Below, piece after piece: positions 9,102 through 18,853 of a DNA stretch of 58,529 nt (position 1 is its first letter; every line of letters starts with the position of its first letter). Location of the stretch: positions 1-58,529 of the forward strand of contig JAPHTP010000081.1 in NCBI GenBank assembly GCA_026196875.1. Reading direction: 5' to 3'. The stretch comes from Kangiellaceae bacterium (GTDB lineage Bacteria; Pseudomonadota; Gammaproteobacteria; Enterobacterales; Kangiellaceae). A model generated the notes under the pieces. That model searched no databases. It saw nothing but the letters and a program-made list of their open reading frames with translations, and was not told where the DNA came from. A program made the translations under genes and the position numbers.

Positions 9102-11307
9102 AGCGCTAAGGACGGTAGCATTTCTTTTTATAATTTTCTTTACCAATCAGTCACAATCAGAACAGCTTTCTGAAGAATATTGGGACAAAGCTGAAGAATT
9201 CGACCAATTCTACATTTCTGTTCCTTTTCTCAATACCAAAGATAGTCGATCAGCAGTAAAAATAACGTCCAGCGCTAGTGGGATACATGTTTTATTTGAA
9301 GTCGAAGATTATATTAAGACTCGGAAAGCGCATATCAGCCCTCGCGATGGACAGCTTCTTGAAGACTACGTAGAGTTCATAATAGACTTAACTGGTGATG
9401 GAAACACAGCTTATGGATTTAGGGTGTCAGTAAATGGCTCGGTTAATGACTTTATACTAGATAACGAAAAACAAGAAAGTAGAGACTGGGACGGAGACTG
9501 GATTCATTACATTTCGATAGACGAAGAGAACAGCTGGGAAGTAGAACTAATGATCCCCTGGTCTACAACCATATTTGATGTAGACAAAGAAAAAGAAATC
9601 AACACTAAATTTTACGCTGCTATATGGAGCCAAGAAAAGCGAACAAAAATATCCACACCGAATATTTCAACCAGTCAGTCGAAGTTTATGAGTAATTTTA
9701 GGCCGGTGAAACTCGAATACTCGCCATCGACTCAGTTTAAAATCACACCGTTTATAACCTATGATAAGGAAGAAAACTCAAATAATAGCGATCAAAGATC
9801 TGGCGCTACACTGCTATGGAAACGGGAGAACCAAGGCATATCCTACGCGTATCAGCCAGATTTTGGGCAAGTAGAATCGAATGACCTAGTGCTAAATTTA
9901 TCAGGCATCGAGACATTTTTTTCGGAAAAAAGAGAGTTTTTTCTTGAGCAAAGTGAACTGTACTCAGTCAAAGGCCCGGAGTCACTTAGAATTTTTCATT
10001 CACCTAGAATTGGCTCTTTTTCAGGACCCAATGAAGAAACTTTAAATATTGAACATGCCTTGAAATACAATCTATTTTCCAACGGTTTTGAATTCGGCGT
10101 AATCTATAGTAATGAAGAAAATGTAGCCCATCAAAGTGGTCGCGAATTTCAAGTATTGCGTGGTCGCTACTCTTCGCAGCAATATAATTTAGGCATTCTC
10201 ACAACGCATACCGAAAGTCCTTCAGAAAACAAGAAGAGCGCCGTTAAATCTATAGACTACGAAGTCGATATAGGCGAATCATCTAGGCTCAATGGTTTCT
10301 TTGCTCGTAGTGAAGTTGATATTATCGGGCAATCTAAAGTAACTGGAAACGCTCATTATTTGAGTTACGATTGGGATTGGAATGATCAGTGGTCAAATCA
10401 TATTGGTTTATTCGACTATGATAGCAACTTTGATGTCGGTGATGCAGGTTTCGTTGCAAGAGTTAACCGCAAGCAACTAGAAATTGAAACTGAGTTTGGA
10501 ATTACCGACTATGATACCGATAGTTGGGTAGAGTCATCAGATCATACCTTTAAATATCAATTAATAAAAAACCAGAACAGCCTGAAATTGGGTGAGACTT
10601 TTGCTTCTGCAAATGAATGGATTTTATTAACGAAACAAGTTCTCACCGTGGAAGTGGAATACTACTCTGAATTTATTGATGACTACGTAACGCGCGGAAA
10701 TAATCCTGTTAACCTTCCCGCTGCGTATACCATTGAATTAGATTTAGAATCATCGCCATTCTCCGGCTGGACGCACAGTCTAGATGCCAAGTCAGGCCAA
10801 GAGGGTATATCTGGCGACTTCATTGGTTTTGGCGCGAATATTACTTATTCTTTGAATCAATATATGACCTTAGGGTTAGGGATTGATCGCGTAGCCTACG
10901 ACAGTTATCTGATTTGGGATGAAGAAAATGTAATTGAAGAGTTCGATGCAACTGAGTCTGAATTCGAACTTTTCATCAACGCTCGATTTGATGATTCTCA
11001 TTTTTTGGATATTAAATTTGAGTCTGTGGCTTTAAAAGCTCGCGCTCTAACTATATATGAAGCAGCTAGCGATGGAGCCTTGGCTATTATTGATGACGAT
11101 CTGGAAAACCAATCCATAGGAGAAGTCGCTCTACAAATTAGATATCATTACCAACCTTCACAAAAATTCGATTTATATGTTGTGTACTCTCGAGGTGGCG
11201 AAATCGAACAAGAAAATACTTTCATCAGTTCTTCAAGGCTTATTCGGAATGCCTACAACAGCCCGGAAGTATCACGCTTTTTTGTCAAAGCACAATACTC
11301 TTTTTAA
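9094..11307 (+). CDS. DUF5916 outer-membrane beta-barrel protein with CBM9-like domain
   Basis: A 737-residue protein with an N-terminal signal peptide (hydrophobic residues about 6-17). Residues about 25-215 resemble the family-9 carbohydrate-binding-like domain found at the start of DUF5916 proteins. The next part contains the family hallmark PDFGQVESNDLVLNLS, then ETFFSEKREFFLE (positions about 254-286). The rest alternates short aromatic-rich strands and ends in a C-terminal Phe (KAQYSF), as in outer-membrane barrels. The start codon overlaps the kinase stop by 8 bases, so it is the third gene of a regulator-kinase-DUF5916 operon. Its ligand is unknown; relatives often sit beside peptidase genes, and an S9 peptidase gene lies nearby here. 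Confidence 0.82.
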   Translation: MDKALRTVAFLFIIFFTNQSQSEQLSEEYWDKAEEFDQFYISVPFLNTKDSRSAVKITSSASGIHVLFEVEDYIKTRKAHISPRDGQLLEDYVEFIIDLTGDGNTAYGFRVSVNGSVNDFILDNEKQESRDWDGDWIHYISIDEENSWEVELMIPWSTTIFDVDKEKEINTKFYAAIWSQEKRTKISTPNISTSQSKFMSNFRPVKLEYSPSTQFKITPFITYDKEENSNNSDQRSGATLLWKRENQGISYAYQPDFGQVESNDLVLNLSGIETFFSEKREFFLEQSELYSVKGPESLRIFHSPRIGSFSGPNEETLNIEHALKYNLFSNGFEFGVIYSNEENVAHQSGREFQVLRGRYSSQQYNLGILTTHTESPSENKKSAVKSIDYEVDIGESSRLNGFFARSEVDIIGQSKVTGNAHYLSYDWDWNDQWSNHIGLFDYDSNFDVGDAGFVARVNRKQLEIETEFGITDYDTDSWVESSDHTFKYQLIKNQNSLKLGETFASANEWILLTKQVLTVEVEYYSEFIDDYVTRGNNPVNLPAAYTIELDLESSPFSGWTHSLDAKSGQEGISGDFIGFGANITYSLNQYMTLGLGIDRVAYDSYLIWDEENVIEEFDATESEFELFINARFDDSHFLDIKFESVALKARALTIYEAASDGALAIIDDDLENQSIGEVALQIRYHYQPSQKFDLYVVYSRGGEIEQENTFISSSRLIRNAYNSPEVSRFFVKAQYSF

Positions 11308-11522
11308 TCTTAATAATTCCTTTCTTTAATAATCAAAAACCCTCCTGTCTTAAGTAAATAATAAGAACTAATTGATAGCATGGAAGACGTTACCAATCGA
11401 CCGCCTAAGTAGTGGTACTTGAATTAGGTTTCATCAAGTTTACTTGACGTTCTAGTAAGTAATCCGCGATTCGTCGCAACAAATTAAGATTTATGAAACT
11501 ATGATTGTAAGGAGCAATAACT

Positions 11523-12284
11523 ATGAAACTGAATCGAGAATTTTATTACAGCATTATACTAAGCTGTTGTTTAACCAGCCTGCCGGTGTTTGCTAACGAT
11601 GATGATGAAGACATTCCATTCGACGAAGCACAATTATTCTTCGAATTGAATAACACTGATGGCGACCTAGGTATTCACGGAAAAATAGATGGTGATGAAT
11701 GGAAGAAATTAACCATTGAAGATCCCTATGAAAGGCGAATGATGAAGGTTCGAATTAACGGAAGATTAAAGCGTCAAGGATTAACAGAACTGTTCTTTGA
11801 AAGCGCTGAACCTACATTTGATGAATTAGATCCCGCCGATTTTTTCAAGCGGTTTCCTGAAGGCATTTATGAAATCGAAGGGGTAACTTTGGACGGTGAA
11901 GAAAGAGAAAATGAAGTAGAGCTTTCCCACATCATCCCTGCAGCACCAGACAATGTATTGGTATCAGGAGAGCCCGCTACTGAAGACTGTGACTCTGAAG
12001 ATATCACATCAGTATACTCGCCAATAACTCTAAGCTGGGATGCAGTTACCTCATCCCATCCGACACTTGGCAAAGACGGTGATGTTGAAGTCGATTACTA
12101 TGAAGTCGTAGTAGAAAATGAAGACTCCGAATTAGTAATGAGCACGATGCTGCCCGCCGATGTAACCGAACTAACTATTCCGCAAGGTTTTATAGATCTG
12201 AACGATGAATTTAAATTCGAAATTCTAGTTCGGGCGGATAACGGTAATAAAACAGCAATGGAAAGTTGTTTTGAAGTTGAATAA
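11523..12284 (+). CDS. Secreted acidic protein, unknown, with Fn3-like C-terminal part
   Basis: A 253-residue protein with a signal peptide (cleavage probably after VFA near residue 24), followed by a very acidic stretch (NDDDEDIPFDE). I do not recognise the N-terminal domain. Residues about 160-250 have the strand pattern of a fibronectin type III-like domain (SPITLSWDAV, then YYEVVVEN and FKFEILVRADN), and two Cys near residues 155 and 250 could form a disulphide. The start is preceded by AAGGAG, a good ribosome-binding site. A single CTTAAG (11349) lies upstream, matching the motif repeated ahead of the response regulator, so this gene may belong to that regulon. It ends at a hairpin terminator before the next gene. 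Confidence 0.7.
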   Translation: MKLNREFYYSIILSCCLTSLPVFANDDDEDIPFDEAQLFFELNNTDGDLGIHGKIDGDEWKKLTIEDPYERRMMKVRINGRLKRQGLTELFFESAEPTFDELDPADFFKRFPEGIYEIEGVTLDGEERENEVELSHIIPAAPDNVLVSGEPATEDCDSEDITSVYSPITLSWDAVTSSHPTLGKDGDVEVDYYEVVVENEDSELVMSTMLPADVTELTIPQGFIDLNDEFKFEILVRADNGNKTAMESCFEVE

Positions 12285-12293
12285 ATAGCCTAA

Positions 12294-12320
12294 GCCTCTC
12301 TTAGTGAGAGGCTTTACTTT
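12294..12320 (+). terminator. Rho-independent terminator or attenuator
   Basis: Perfect 7-bp stem GCCTCTC / GAGAGGC with a 5-base loop, followed by TTTACTTTT. It lies only 13 bases before the start of the next gene, so partial read-through (attenuation) would be needed if the downstream gene shares this promoter. Confidence 0.75.
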
Positions 12321-12332
12321 TAAGGATTTGAT

Positions 12333-13040
12333 ATGAATAATTTGAATGAAGCCAAGATAGCAGTTTTATCATGTTTGCTAATTTCGGCTTGTAGCTGCCA
12401 GGAAATTCCTCCGGCTAAGAAAGACGACCCCTATGTAGTTGGTGAACAAGAGTCGACTACAAAACTCGATGACTCGGGACAACAAACTGTACAACAAAAG
12501 GTCACTCAATCTTTATCTTATCGGCCTGAGTACCAGGATGATCTGATAAAATTGAGAAAGGTTCAAGAATTACCATTTGAACAAGCATCAGAACTATATA
12601 GAAACTCTCTAAATCATTCTAATGAAGCCGTTAGATTAGCCACACTTGAGTCACTGAGTAGTATCGACCATGAAGGTGTAGTTACCTTGTTAGAACTAGT
12701 ATTGGAGGATGACAGCATGTTAGTGAGAAAAAAAGCACTCACAATTTTAGCTGAAGCAGAAAAAGAGTCCGCAACACCCATTCTAGAATCATTCCTTTTT
12801 CAGTCAGATCCGCAGCTTCAAATTATTGCAATTAATGGCCTTGCAACTCTTGGCAAGAAGTCCGCAATTGCATCGATAGGCAACTTACTGGTAAGCGACC
12901 AATATGATGTAAAAAAAGCAGTTGTTTTGGCATTGGGTGAAATAGGGGGTGAACTGTCTATATATTTTCTGCAACAAGCTATTTCTGATCGTGATTCTAG
13001 AATCAGAAGAATAGCGGCCCAACTTTTGGAAGAACAATGA
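12333..13040 (+). CDS. HEAT-repeat lipoprotein
   Basis: A 235-residue lipoprotein. The signal peptide ends in a lipobox with Cys20 (LLISAC). A polar linker (about 22-65) leads to at least four HEAT-like helical repeats from residue about 85 onward (for example AVRLATLESLSSI, LVRKKALTILAEA, QLQIIAINGLATLG and DVKKAVVLALGEIG), spaced about 31 residues apart. Such repeats make protein-protein interaction surfaces. It follows the secreted acidic protein in the same direction, separated by a terminator-like hairpin, and is convergent with the S9 peptidase gene. A specific partner cannot be named. Confidence 0.78.
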   Translation: MNNLNEAKIAVLSCLLISACSCQEIPPAKKDDPYVVGEQESTTKLDDSGQQTVQQKVTQSLSYRPEYQDDLIKLRKVQELPFEQASELYRNSLNHSNEAVRLATLESLSSIDHEGVVTLLELVLEDDSMLVRKKALTILAEAEKESATPILESFLFQSDPQLQIIAINGLATLGKKSAIASIGNLLVSDQYDVKKAVVLALGEIGGELSIYFLQQAISDRDSRIRRIAAQLLEEQ

Positions 13041-13104
13041 TTAATAAAATTAGAAAAGGGAACCGAAATCCCCTTATTCAATATCAGATTCTATATTTTG
13101 ATAT

Positions 13105-15579
13105 TTATTTCTCAGGATAAATATCATTCCACCACTCAGGTTCACCTTTCAAATGTTTATCAAAATAGGCCAAGATGGTGTTCCACCATTTCAAACGATG
13201 AGACCGCTTGTTGATATGATGGTCATCTCCTAAAAACTCTACTAAGTCGACATCTTTACCCAATAATTGAAGCGCGGTATACATCTGATGACTTTCACCG
13301 ACCGGTACATTGGTATCCGAATCGCCATGGATTAGCAATAGTGGATTAGAGACTTTGTCAGCATGAAAAACCGGACTTTGTTCAATGTAGAAATCACTAT
13401 TACTCCACGGAAAACTGCCTTTAGTGGCTACACCGGAATAAGCATAGCCCCACCAGCCGTGGCCCCAGTAGGACGTAAGGTTGCTGATGCCCGCATGTGA
13501 AATAGAAGCGGCAAAAATATCAGTTCGGGTGGCTAGATACATAGTCATAAAACCACCGTAAGAAGCCCCCATATTACCCAATCGGTTAGCATCAACAAAT
13601 GGATGTGCCTTAACAAAAGCTTGAGTCGACTCTATTATATCTTCAGCTGTTTCCAAACCCCACGCGTTGACGTGTTTGGCAGAATACTCTTGCCCGTACC
13701 CTATGGTTCCCGAAGGTTGTAATACATAGACCACATAACCTTGCGTGGTATACAAATTAAACGGCCAACGCCCGGTAAACGAACGAGATACAGGGGAAGT
13801 GCCTGCGTAGTAGTAAATTATTGCAGGATACTTCTGATTCTCGTCAAAATTTGCGGGTAAGTAGACACGACCATCGATTTCGTTTCCGGACTTTGTGATG
13901 TAATCCCAATCTTTTAACTGGGCAAATTTGTTATTGGGGTATTCCGTTTTGGCAGAGTCAATTAACACCTTGTGTTTTGCTTTGCCCATTTTGTAACTAA
14001 CAACTTTTTGTGGACTGGTAGCACTCGTACCATAATAAACCACCGTCGGTTTACTCTCCCTTGATACGCTGAATCGATCAACGACTTCAACTTCAGTTTT
14101 TATTCTTGTGAATTTTTTCGAACGAAAACTAAATCGATAGAGCTGGCGCTTATCTTTGTCAGTCGTTGAAACAACTAAGTCGCCATTTTTTAGCACTTCA
14201 AACCCGCCAATCGCAGGTCTAAAATTTTTAGATAATGCTTCAATGGTGCCATCGCTCTTGCTAATGTAGAGCTGTCCATCATAGTTATTTGCATACTTAC
14301 CTTTTGTCAAAATAGAGCCTTTACCTTCACCTTGCGAAAGCAATAGATCGGGTCCTGCAGTAAATACGATTCCATTTGGATGGTAGGCCGCAGAGTTGAA
14401 GGTTCGGAATTCTCCTACAGCAGTTTCTTCGCCACTTTTTACATCAAGCTCAAAAACATGCGTAATTACATGTGCTGGATCTTTGTAATCAATTGGGCTG
14501 CGGGAAAATAAAACCTTTCCCCTTTTTCTATCGCTATCATAGAGCGAAGAGGATAATTTATTTTCAGTTAACTGACGAATAAAACCTGACTCAATGTCAA
14601 TTAGGTGTAATTGACTATTCCCCCGCCAATAACTCCAACGGTCTTCTAAACCTCGATAGTGTTTAGTAATTTTTTGTTTGGATTTTTCTGGTTTGTGCCA
14701 AGATAAAACAATACTATCTCTGTCGTACCAACTAATACTTCTAACACCTTTTAACCCCTTGGCTATATTGCTTATTGATAGGTCTGAACGCTCAAGAATA
14801 TACAAATTGGAGTTATGTAGATAAGCAACTTTATCTCCTTTTTCATTCCATGAAAGCGAGCTAGGAGACATTCCCTGCCAACGATACAAGGTTTGACGCT
14901 TCTTGAGATCATATAGCTCGGTGAAAGACTGGCGTTTATCACCCGAATCGTTCGAATAGTTTGTTTTACTCCAAACAACTACATTACCATCAGGAGAAAG
15001 TTTTATAGAGCTAACAACTTCGCTATCAAAAAATTGTTTTGGGGTGGCTCGATTGCTTGACTCATCAGTATTAAAACTGACTACATGACTCTCATTGTCA
15101 GATTTCCAGTCTAACTCTAACTTATCCCAGGCTTCTACTTGCTCAACAACTAACAATACTCGGTAATCGCCATTAAGTAGCTTTAAGTCATAGCTACCAT
15201 TTCCACTAATTTTTTCGCTATTAAGGTATAAGGAGGACTTTTTAGCACCTTTAACTGTTAGTTTACCTTTAGTAAATGTCTCGGTGCTCATTCCAAAGCG
15301 GATAATATGGGCACCATCTTTAGATTTGAGCTTATCGATACTTCGCCAACTTTTCTTATCGCCAAATAGCCGAATAGATTTATCTTGTTCTAGCGAATCA
15401 TAAATTGATTTAATCAAATTTTCACTAACGGCATCTTTAAAACTATTATCACTGGTTTTAATCGGGAAACTCGAATCAAATGGCTCAAGTACTTGCAAAT
15501 ATTTATTCTCGATCGGCTCAGCAAATGCAGAGCTACATAAAAGCGGCAATACCGCCAGGCTCATTAATGATTTTTTCAT
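13105..15579 (-). CDS. S9 family peptidase (prolyl oligopeptidase type)
   Basis: An 824-residue serine peptidase with a signal peptide (cleavage after AFA at about residue 20), so it is periplasmic or secreted. The N-terminal two thirds hold WD-like beta-propeller strands (for example SIKLSPDGNVVVWS and SLSWNEKGDKVAYL). The C-terminal alpha/beta-hydrolase domain carries the nucleophile in GASYGGFM, the acid in HGDSDTNVP and the His in DDHHINKR, in the order Ser-Asp-His of clan SC. The presumed role is cleavage of small peptides. It is the intact counterpart of the relic at 6646-6782. It is convergent with the HEAT-repeat lipoprotein; only a weak hairpin (13056-13075) lies between them. Confidence 0.9.
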   Translation of the reverse strand: MKKSLMSLAVLPLLCSSAFAEPIENKYLQVLEPFDSSFPIKTSDNSFKDAVSENLIKSIYDSLEQDKSIRLFGDKKSWRSIDKLKSKDGAHIIRFGMSTETFTKGKLTVKGAKKSSLYLNSEKISGNGSYDLKLLNGDYRVLLVVEQVEAWDKLELDWKSDNESHVVSFNTDESSNRATPKQFFDSEVVSSIKLSPDGNVVVWSKTNYSNDSGDKRQSFTELYDLKKRQTLYRWQGMSPSSLSWNEKGDKVAYLHNSNLYILERSDLSISNIAKGLKGVRSISWYDRDSIVLSWHKPEKSKQKITKHYRGLEDRWSYWRGNSQLHLIDIESGFIRQLTENKLSSSLYDSDRKRGKVLFSRSPIDYKDPAHVITHVFELDVKSGEETAVGEFRTFNSAAYHPNGIVFTAGPDLLLSQGEGKGSILTKGKYANNYDGQLYISKSDGTIEALSKNFRPAIGGFEVLKNGDLVVSTTDKDKRQLYRFSFRSKKFTRIKTEVEVVDRFSVSRESKPTVVYYGTSATSPQKVVSYKMGKAKHKVLIDSAKTEYPNNKFAQLKDWDYITKSGNEIDGRVYLPANFDENQKYPAIIYYYAGTSPVSRSFTGRWPFNLYTTQGYVVYVLQPSGTIGYGQEYSAKHVNAWGLETAEDIIESTQAFVKAHPFVDANRLGNMGASYGGFMTMYLATRTDIFAASISHAGISNLTSYWGHGWWGYAYSGVATKGSFPWSNSDFYIEQSPVFHADKVSNPLLLIHGDSDTNVPVGESHQMYTALQLLGKDVDLVEFLGDDHHINKRSHRLKWWNTILAYFDKHLKGEPEWWNDIYPEK

Positions 15580-15647
15580 TGATAGACTCTTGTAATTTTT
15601 TGTTTGTATTCTTGTACACTAATTTTGGTGAAACGACAAAAATTAAA

Positions 15648-15676
15648 ATGTCATTCCGACTGTAGTGGTGGATCCC
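15648..15676. repeat. Dispersed-repeat-like element, copy 1
   Basis: The sequence ATGTCATTCCGAC followed by GTGGATCCC in the gap between the S9 peptidase and RND genes. It resembles the short 'TGTCAT-CCG-GGATCCC' extragenic repeats common in gammaproteobacterial genomes and shares its two ends, in opposite orientation, with the element at 20052-20077. Confidence 0.4.
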
Positions 15677-15772
15677 ACAATAGCAACCGTGCAGACTGAT
15701 GGAGCTCTCTCCACTTGTTTTGCCCTATGCGAAACTGAAGGGGTCGGTATGGCATATCATAAATTTGTTCTT

Positions 15773-18700
15773 TTAAACTTCAACTTTTTTCAGCTGATCG
15801 GAATGTTTCCCAAACTGCAGTAAGCTCGGCAAAAATATTAAGGTAAATACGGTACTAATACTCATACCTCCAACAATAACCGCGGCAATTCCTCGGTAAA
15901 GTTCGGCACCGGCACCGGGTATGATAAGCAGAGGCAACATACCACAGATACTAGTAAGCGTACTCATTAATATTGGCCGTAACCTCAATCTTACTGCTTG
16001 TTTTACCGCATCATGACGCGATAGCCCTTCTCCTTCGCCGATGCGAGTTTGATAAACCAGCAAGATGGCATTATTGACCACAAGCCCCAATAAAATAATA
16101 AATCCAATCATGGTTAATAGATCGAGCGGTTGAAAGATTATTTCATTAGTAATTCTCAGCAAGCCCAATCCACCAATGGTGGCTAAAGGAATAGTCAATA
16201 CAACTAGCAAACTATCCTTAAATGATCTAAATAGCGCTGACATAAGCAAATATAAAATTATTAAGGCCAAAATAAAACTCTGGCTCATATTAGCAAGTGC
16301 TTCAGTCAAGGCTTCGGCACTGCCTCGATAGGCTACACTACCATTATCAGTAAGTTGCGAAAGAATTGAGGGCTCAGCGTTTTGTTTAATCGCGTCAATC
16401 GCTTCTTCTAAACTCATATTCTCTGGCGGCGTTACTTGCAAAGTAATGGTACGTTTCCTATCAACCCGAAGAATCGAACTTGGCCCGGCGGTCCGCACTA
16501 TATCAACCAATTCACCAACCGGCTGAACACCCGCTTCCGGAGTGTATAAAGGGATCGAAGCAAGTTCCTCCGGTGATTCCCAATCGGTTGTGCGTAAAAA
16601 CACATTGAGTCTTTTCTGACCGTTAAAAAAGTCTCCCACGTAAAGACCTGTACCTAATGCTCTCGAAATGGCAGAGACTTGTTGGCGAGTCCAGCCAGCT
16701 TCCGCGACGCGTCTTTCGATCGGGATCAACCTAAGTTCGGGCTCCGCCAAAGTTAATCCAGGCGTAGGACGGATCTGTACCCCTGGGACGGCTTGACTAA
16801 TAGCACCATAACCAACTCTGGCGGCTTGAAGAATTTCATCGACTTGGTTGCCTTGAATATCGACATCGATGCGACGCCCTCCACCAAGGTTTTGGAACAA
16901 CTGAGCCTGTGAGGCAAACGCCATTGTATCGGGAAAACCCCTTAAAAAGTTGCTATTCACGACACCAACTACCGCTTGAATATCATCTGGATCTTCAGCG
17001 CGTCCGCCCATAAAGCCAAAGTTACCAAAAAATCCCATCCAGGTGTGTCTTATCTTAGGCTCTTTTTCGCCGGTTAAATAAGGCTTTAACCGGCGATTAA
17101 TTTCATCACTCATCTCAAAACGCGCAGCTGGATAACTTAGACCCGGCGGCGGCATGATAAAAGCTTGGAACTGATTTTGGTTACCTTTCGGCAAGTAGTC
17201 GACTTTTGGAAAAATCAACCAGCTACCGAATAACGAAGCAATCATTAATCCGAATACCCAAGCAAATCGCTTTACAGGCGTACTGGTAATTTTCATGATG
17301 CCATTTGTAATTGCGGTCCACCAATGCTCGTGAGGATCTTCTTCGGTTACCTTGGTTAATAACTTTCTTGCTGCCGTTGGCAATACTGTCACTGCGATTA
17401 ATAACGAAGCAACGATTGCTACCGCAATAGTAATTGCTAAATCTGCAAACAACTGGCCCGACACTTCTTCTAAAAAAGCGATCGGCAAAAAGATAGCAAC
17501 CGTAGTTGCAGTTGACGCAAGCAATGCTCCCCAAACTTGAGTTGCACCTTTGAATGAAGCATCGTGTGGTGACTCTCCGTTTTCACGCAAACGAACAATA
17601 TTTTCAAGCACCACTATTGCCGCATCTAGAACCATCCCGACTGCAAACGCTAATCCGGCCATGGATATAATATTGAGCGTGCGGCCCGTCGAATACATCA
17701 CAACCAAAGTCACAATGATCGAAATTGGGATCGAGACCGCCACAATTAAGGTTGCTCTGAACTTTCTAAGGAACCACCAAAGCACGCTAATTGCCAGCAA
17801 AATGCCAATCATCAAATTGTTTTGCACCAAACTCATTGATCGACCAATATAAACGCTTTCGTCATACATCTGAATCAATCGCAAGCCTTCCCTTTTAAGC
17901 GGCCCTTCATTCAGTTCAGCTGCTGCAGCCTTGAGACCTTCCATCACTTCGACGACATTTACCCCCTGCTCGGCTTGCGCATTCATCGCAATTGCAGGCT
18001 CACCATCCAATGTCAAAATACCAACCCGATCCTGCAAAGTCATTTCAATTTTGGCAACATCTCTCAGCAAAATCGGTTTTCCGTCTCGCCAATCCAACAC
18101 CATATCTTGCAGTTGCTTGACACCGTATTTACCGGAAAAACGTAAGGTGTATTTTCGACGTCCAACTTCATTAAACCCGCCCGAAGTATCGCTGTTATTA
18201 CTCAAAGTAGCTGCAAGTGCTGGTACGTTTAATCCTAACGAGGCAGCTTTGTATGGATTAAAGGTGATGCGAAGCTCGGACTGTAATCCACCAAAAGCAT
18301 TTGTTTGTGATATCCCGGCAACGCGTTCAATGCGAGTCTGAACAACCTCTTCGACAAAGTCTTGGTAGCTTGCAATATCTCTCGGATTACCTTCAGCAGG
18401 TTTTAATGCAAACCAGGCGATTGCAGTAAAAGTAGTATTGCCACCAACGCTAATCACCGGTTCTGTCGCATCTGGCGGATAACTGGGTACTTGATTAAGC
18501 GCATTCATTACATCAATCAATGCTCGTTCAAGATTTACGCCAGTGTTGTAGCGCAAAGTGATATTCCCATTTCCTTGGCTAGAGGTCGATTCTAAAGAAG
18601 CCAGGCCTTGTAATCCTTTAAGAACATCCTCCTGGCGTTCAATGATTTCTGCCTCCATTTCTTCTGGAGCGGCAGCACGCCAACCGGTTGAAATGGTAAT

Positions 18701-18832
18701 CATCGGTTGGCTAACATCTGGAGTTAATTGAACAGGCAATTTACTCAGACTGATAATTCCGAACAAAGCAGCAAGCAAAATTGCAACAACGACGGCGGTA
18801 GGATTTTTGAGTGAAGCGGTAGTTAATGTCAT
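15773..18832 (-). CDS. RND efflux transporter, inner-membrane permease
   Basis: A 1019-residue resistance-nodulation-division transporter of the hydrophobe/amphiphile-efflux type, slightly shorter than AcrB. An N-terminal transmembrane helix (LLAALFGIISLSKLP) precedes the large periplasmic loop. The helix-4 proton-relay motif with the acidic residue is visible as FAVGMVLDAAIVVLENI. The second half repeats the architecture, with membrane segments around FILALIILYLLMSALF and IILLGLVVNNAILL. It uses proton motive force to expel toxic or hydrophobic compounds. It lies 21 bases after the membrane-fusion gene in the same operon. No outer-membrane channel (TolC-type) gene is adjacent, so it probably uses a channel encoded elsewhere. 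Confidence 0.93.
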   Translation of the reverse strand: MTLTTASLKNPTAVVVAILLAALFGIISLSKLPVQLTPDVSQPMITISTGWRAAAPEEMEAEIIERQEDVLKGLQGLASLESTSSQGNGNITLRYNTGVNLERALIDVMNALNQVPSYPPDATEPVISVGGNTTFTAIAWFALKPAEGNPRDIASYQDFVEEVVQTRIERVAGISQTNAFGGLQSELRITFNPYKAASLGLNVPALAATLSNNSDTSGGFNEVGRRKYTLRFSGKYGVKQLQDMVLDWRDGKPILLRDVAKIEMTLQDRVGILTLDGEPAIAMNAQAEQGVNVVEVMEGLKAAAAELNEGPLKREGLRLIQMYDESVYIGRSMSLVQNNLMIGILLAISVLWWFLRKFRATLIVAVSIPISIIVTLVVMYSTGRTLNIISMAGLAFAVGMVLDAAIVVLENIVRLRENGESPHDASFKGATQVWGALLASTATTVAIFLPIAFLEEVSGQLFADLAITIAVAIVASLLIAVTVLPTAARKLLTKVTEEDPHEHWWTAITNGIMKITSTPVKRFAWVFGLMIASLFGSWLIFPKVDYLPKGNQNQFQAFIMPPPGLSYPAARFEMSDEINRRLKPYLTGEKEPKIRHTWMGFFGNFGFMGGRAEDPDDIQAVVGVVNSNFLRGFPDTMAFASQAQLFQNLGGGRRIDVDIQGNQVDEILQAARVGYGAISQAVPGVQIRPTPGLTLAEPELRLIPIERRVAEAGWTRQQVSAISRALGTGLYVGDFFNGQKRLNVFLRTTDWESPEELASIPLYTPEAGVQPVGELVDIVRTAGPSSILRVDRKRTITLQVTPPENMSLEEAIDAIKQNAEPSILSQLTDNGSVAYRGSAEALTEALANMSQSFILALIILYLLMSALFRSFKDSLLVVLTIPLATIGGLGLLRITNEIIFQPLDLLTMIGFIILLGLVVNNAILLVYQTRIGEGEGLSRHDAVKQAVRLRLRPILMSTLTSICGMLPLLIIPGAGAELYRGIAAVIVGGMSISTVFTLIFLPSLLQFGKHSDQLKKVEV

Positions 18833-18853
18833 TGGTTTTTCTCAGCGCCGCTA

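Noticed and set aside
13056-13075. Hairpin between convergent HEAT lipoprotein and S9 genes
   Set aside because: Only about five pairs with a 10-base loop and no strong T-run; not reported as a terminator feature.
17931-18341. 136-codon plus-strand frame inside the RND permease gene
   Set aside because: Antisense to a well-conserved permease domain; composition is that of a shadow frame rich in Ser, Thr and Pro.
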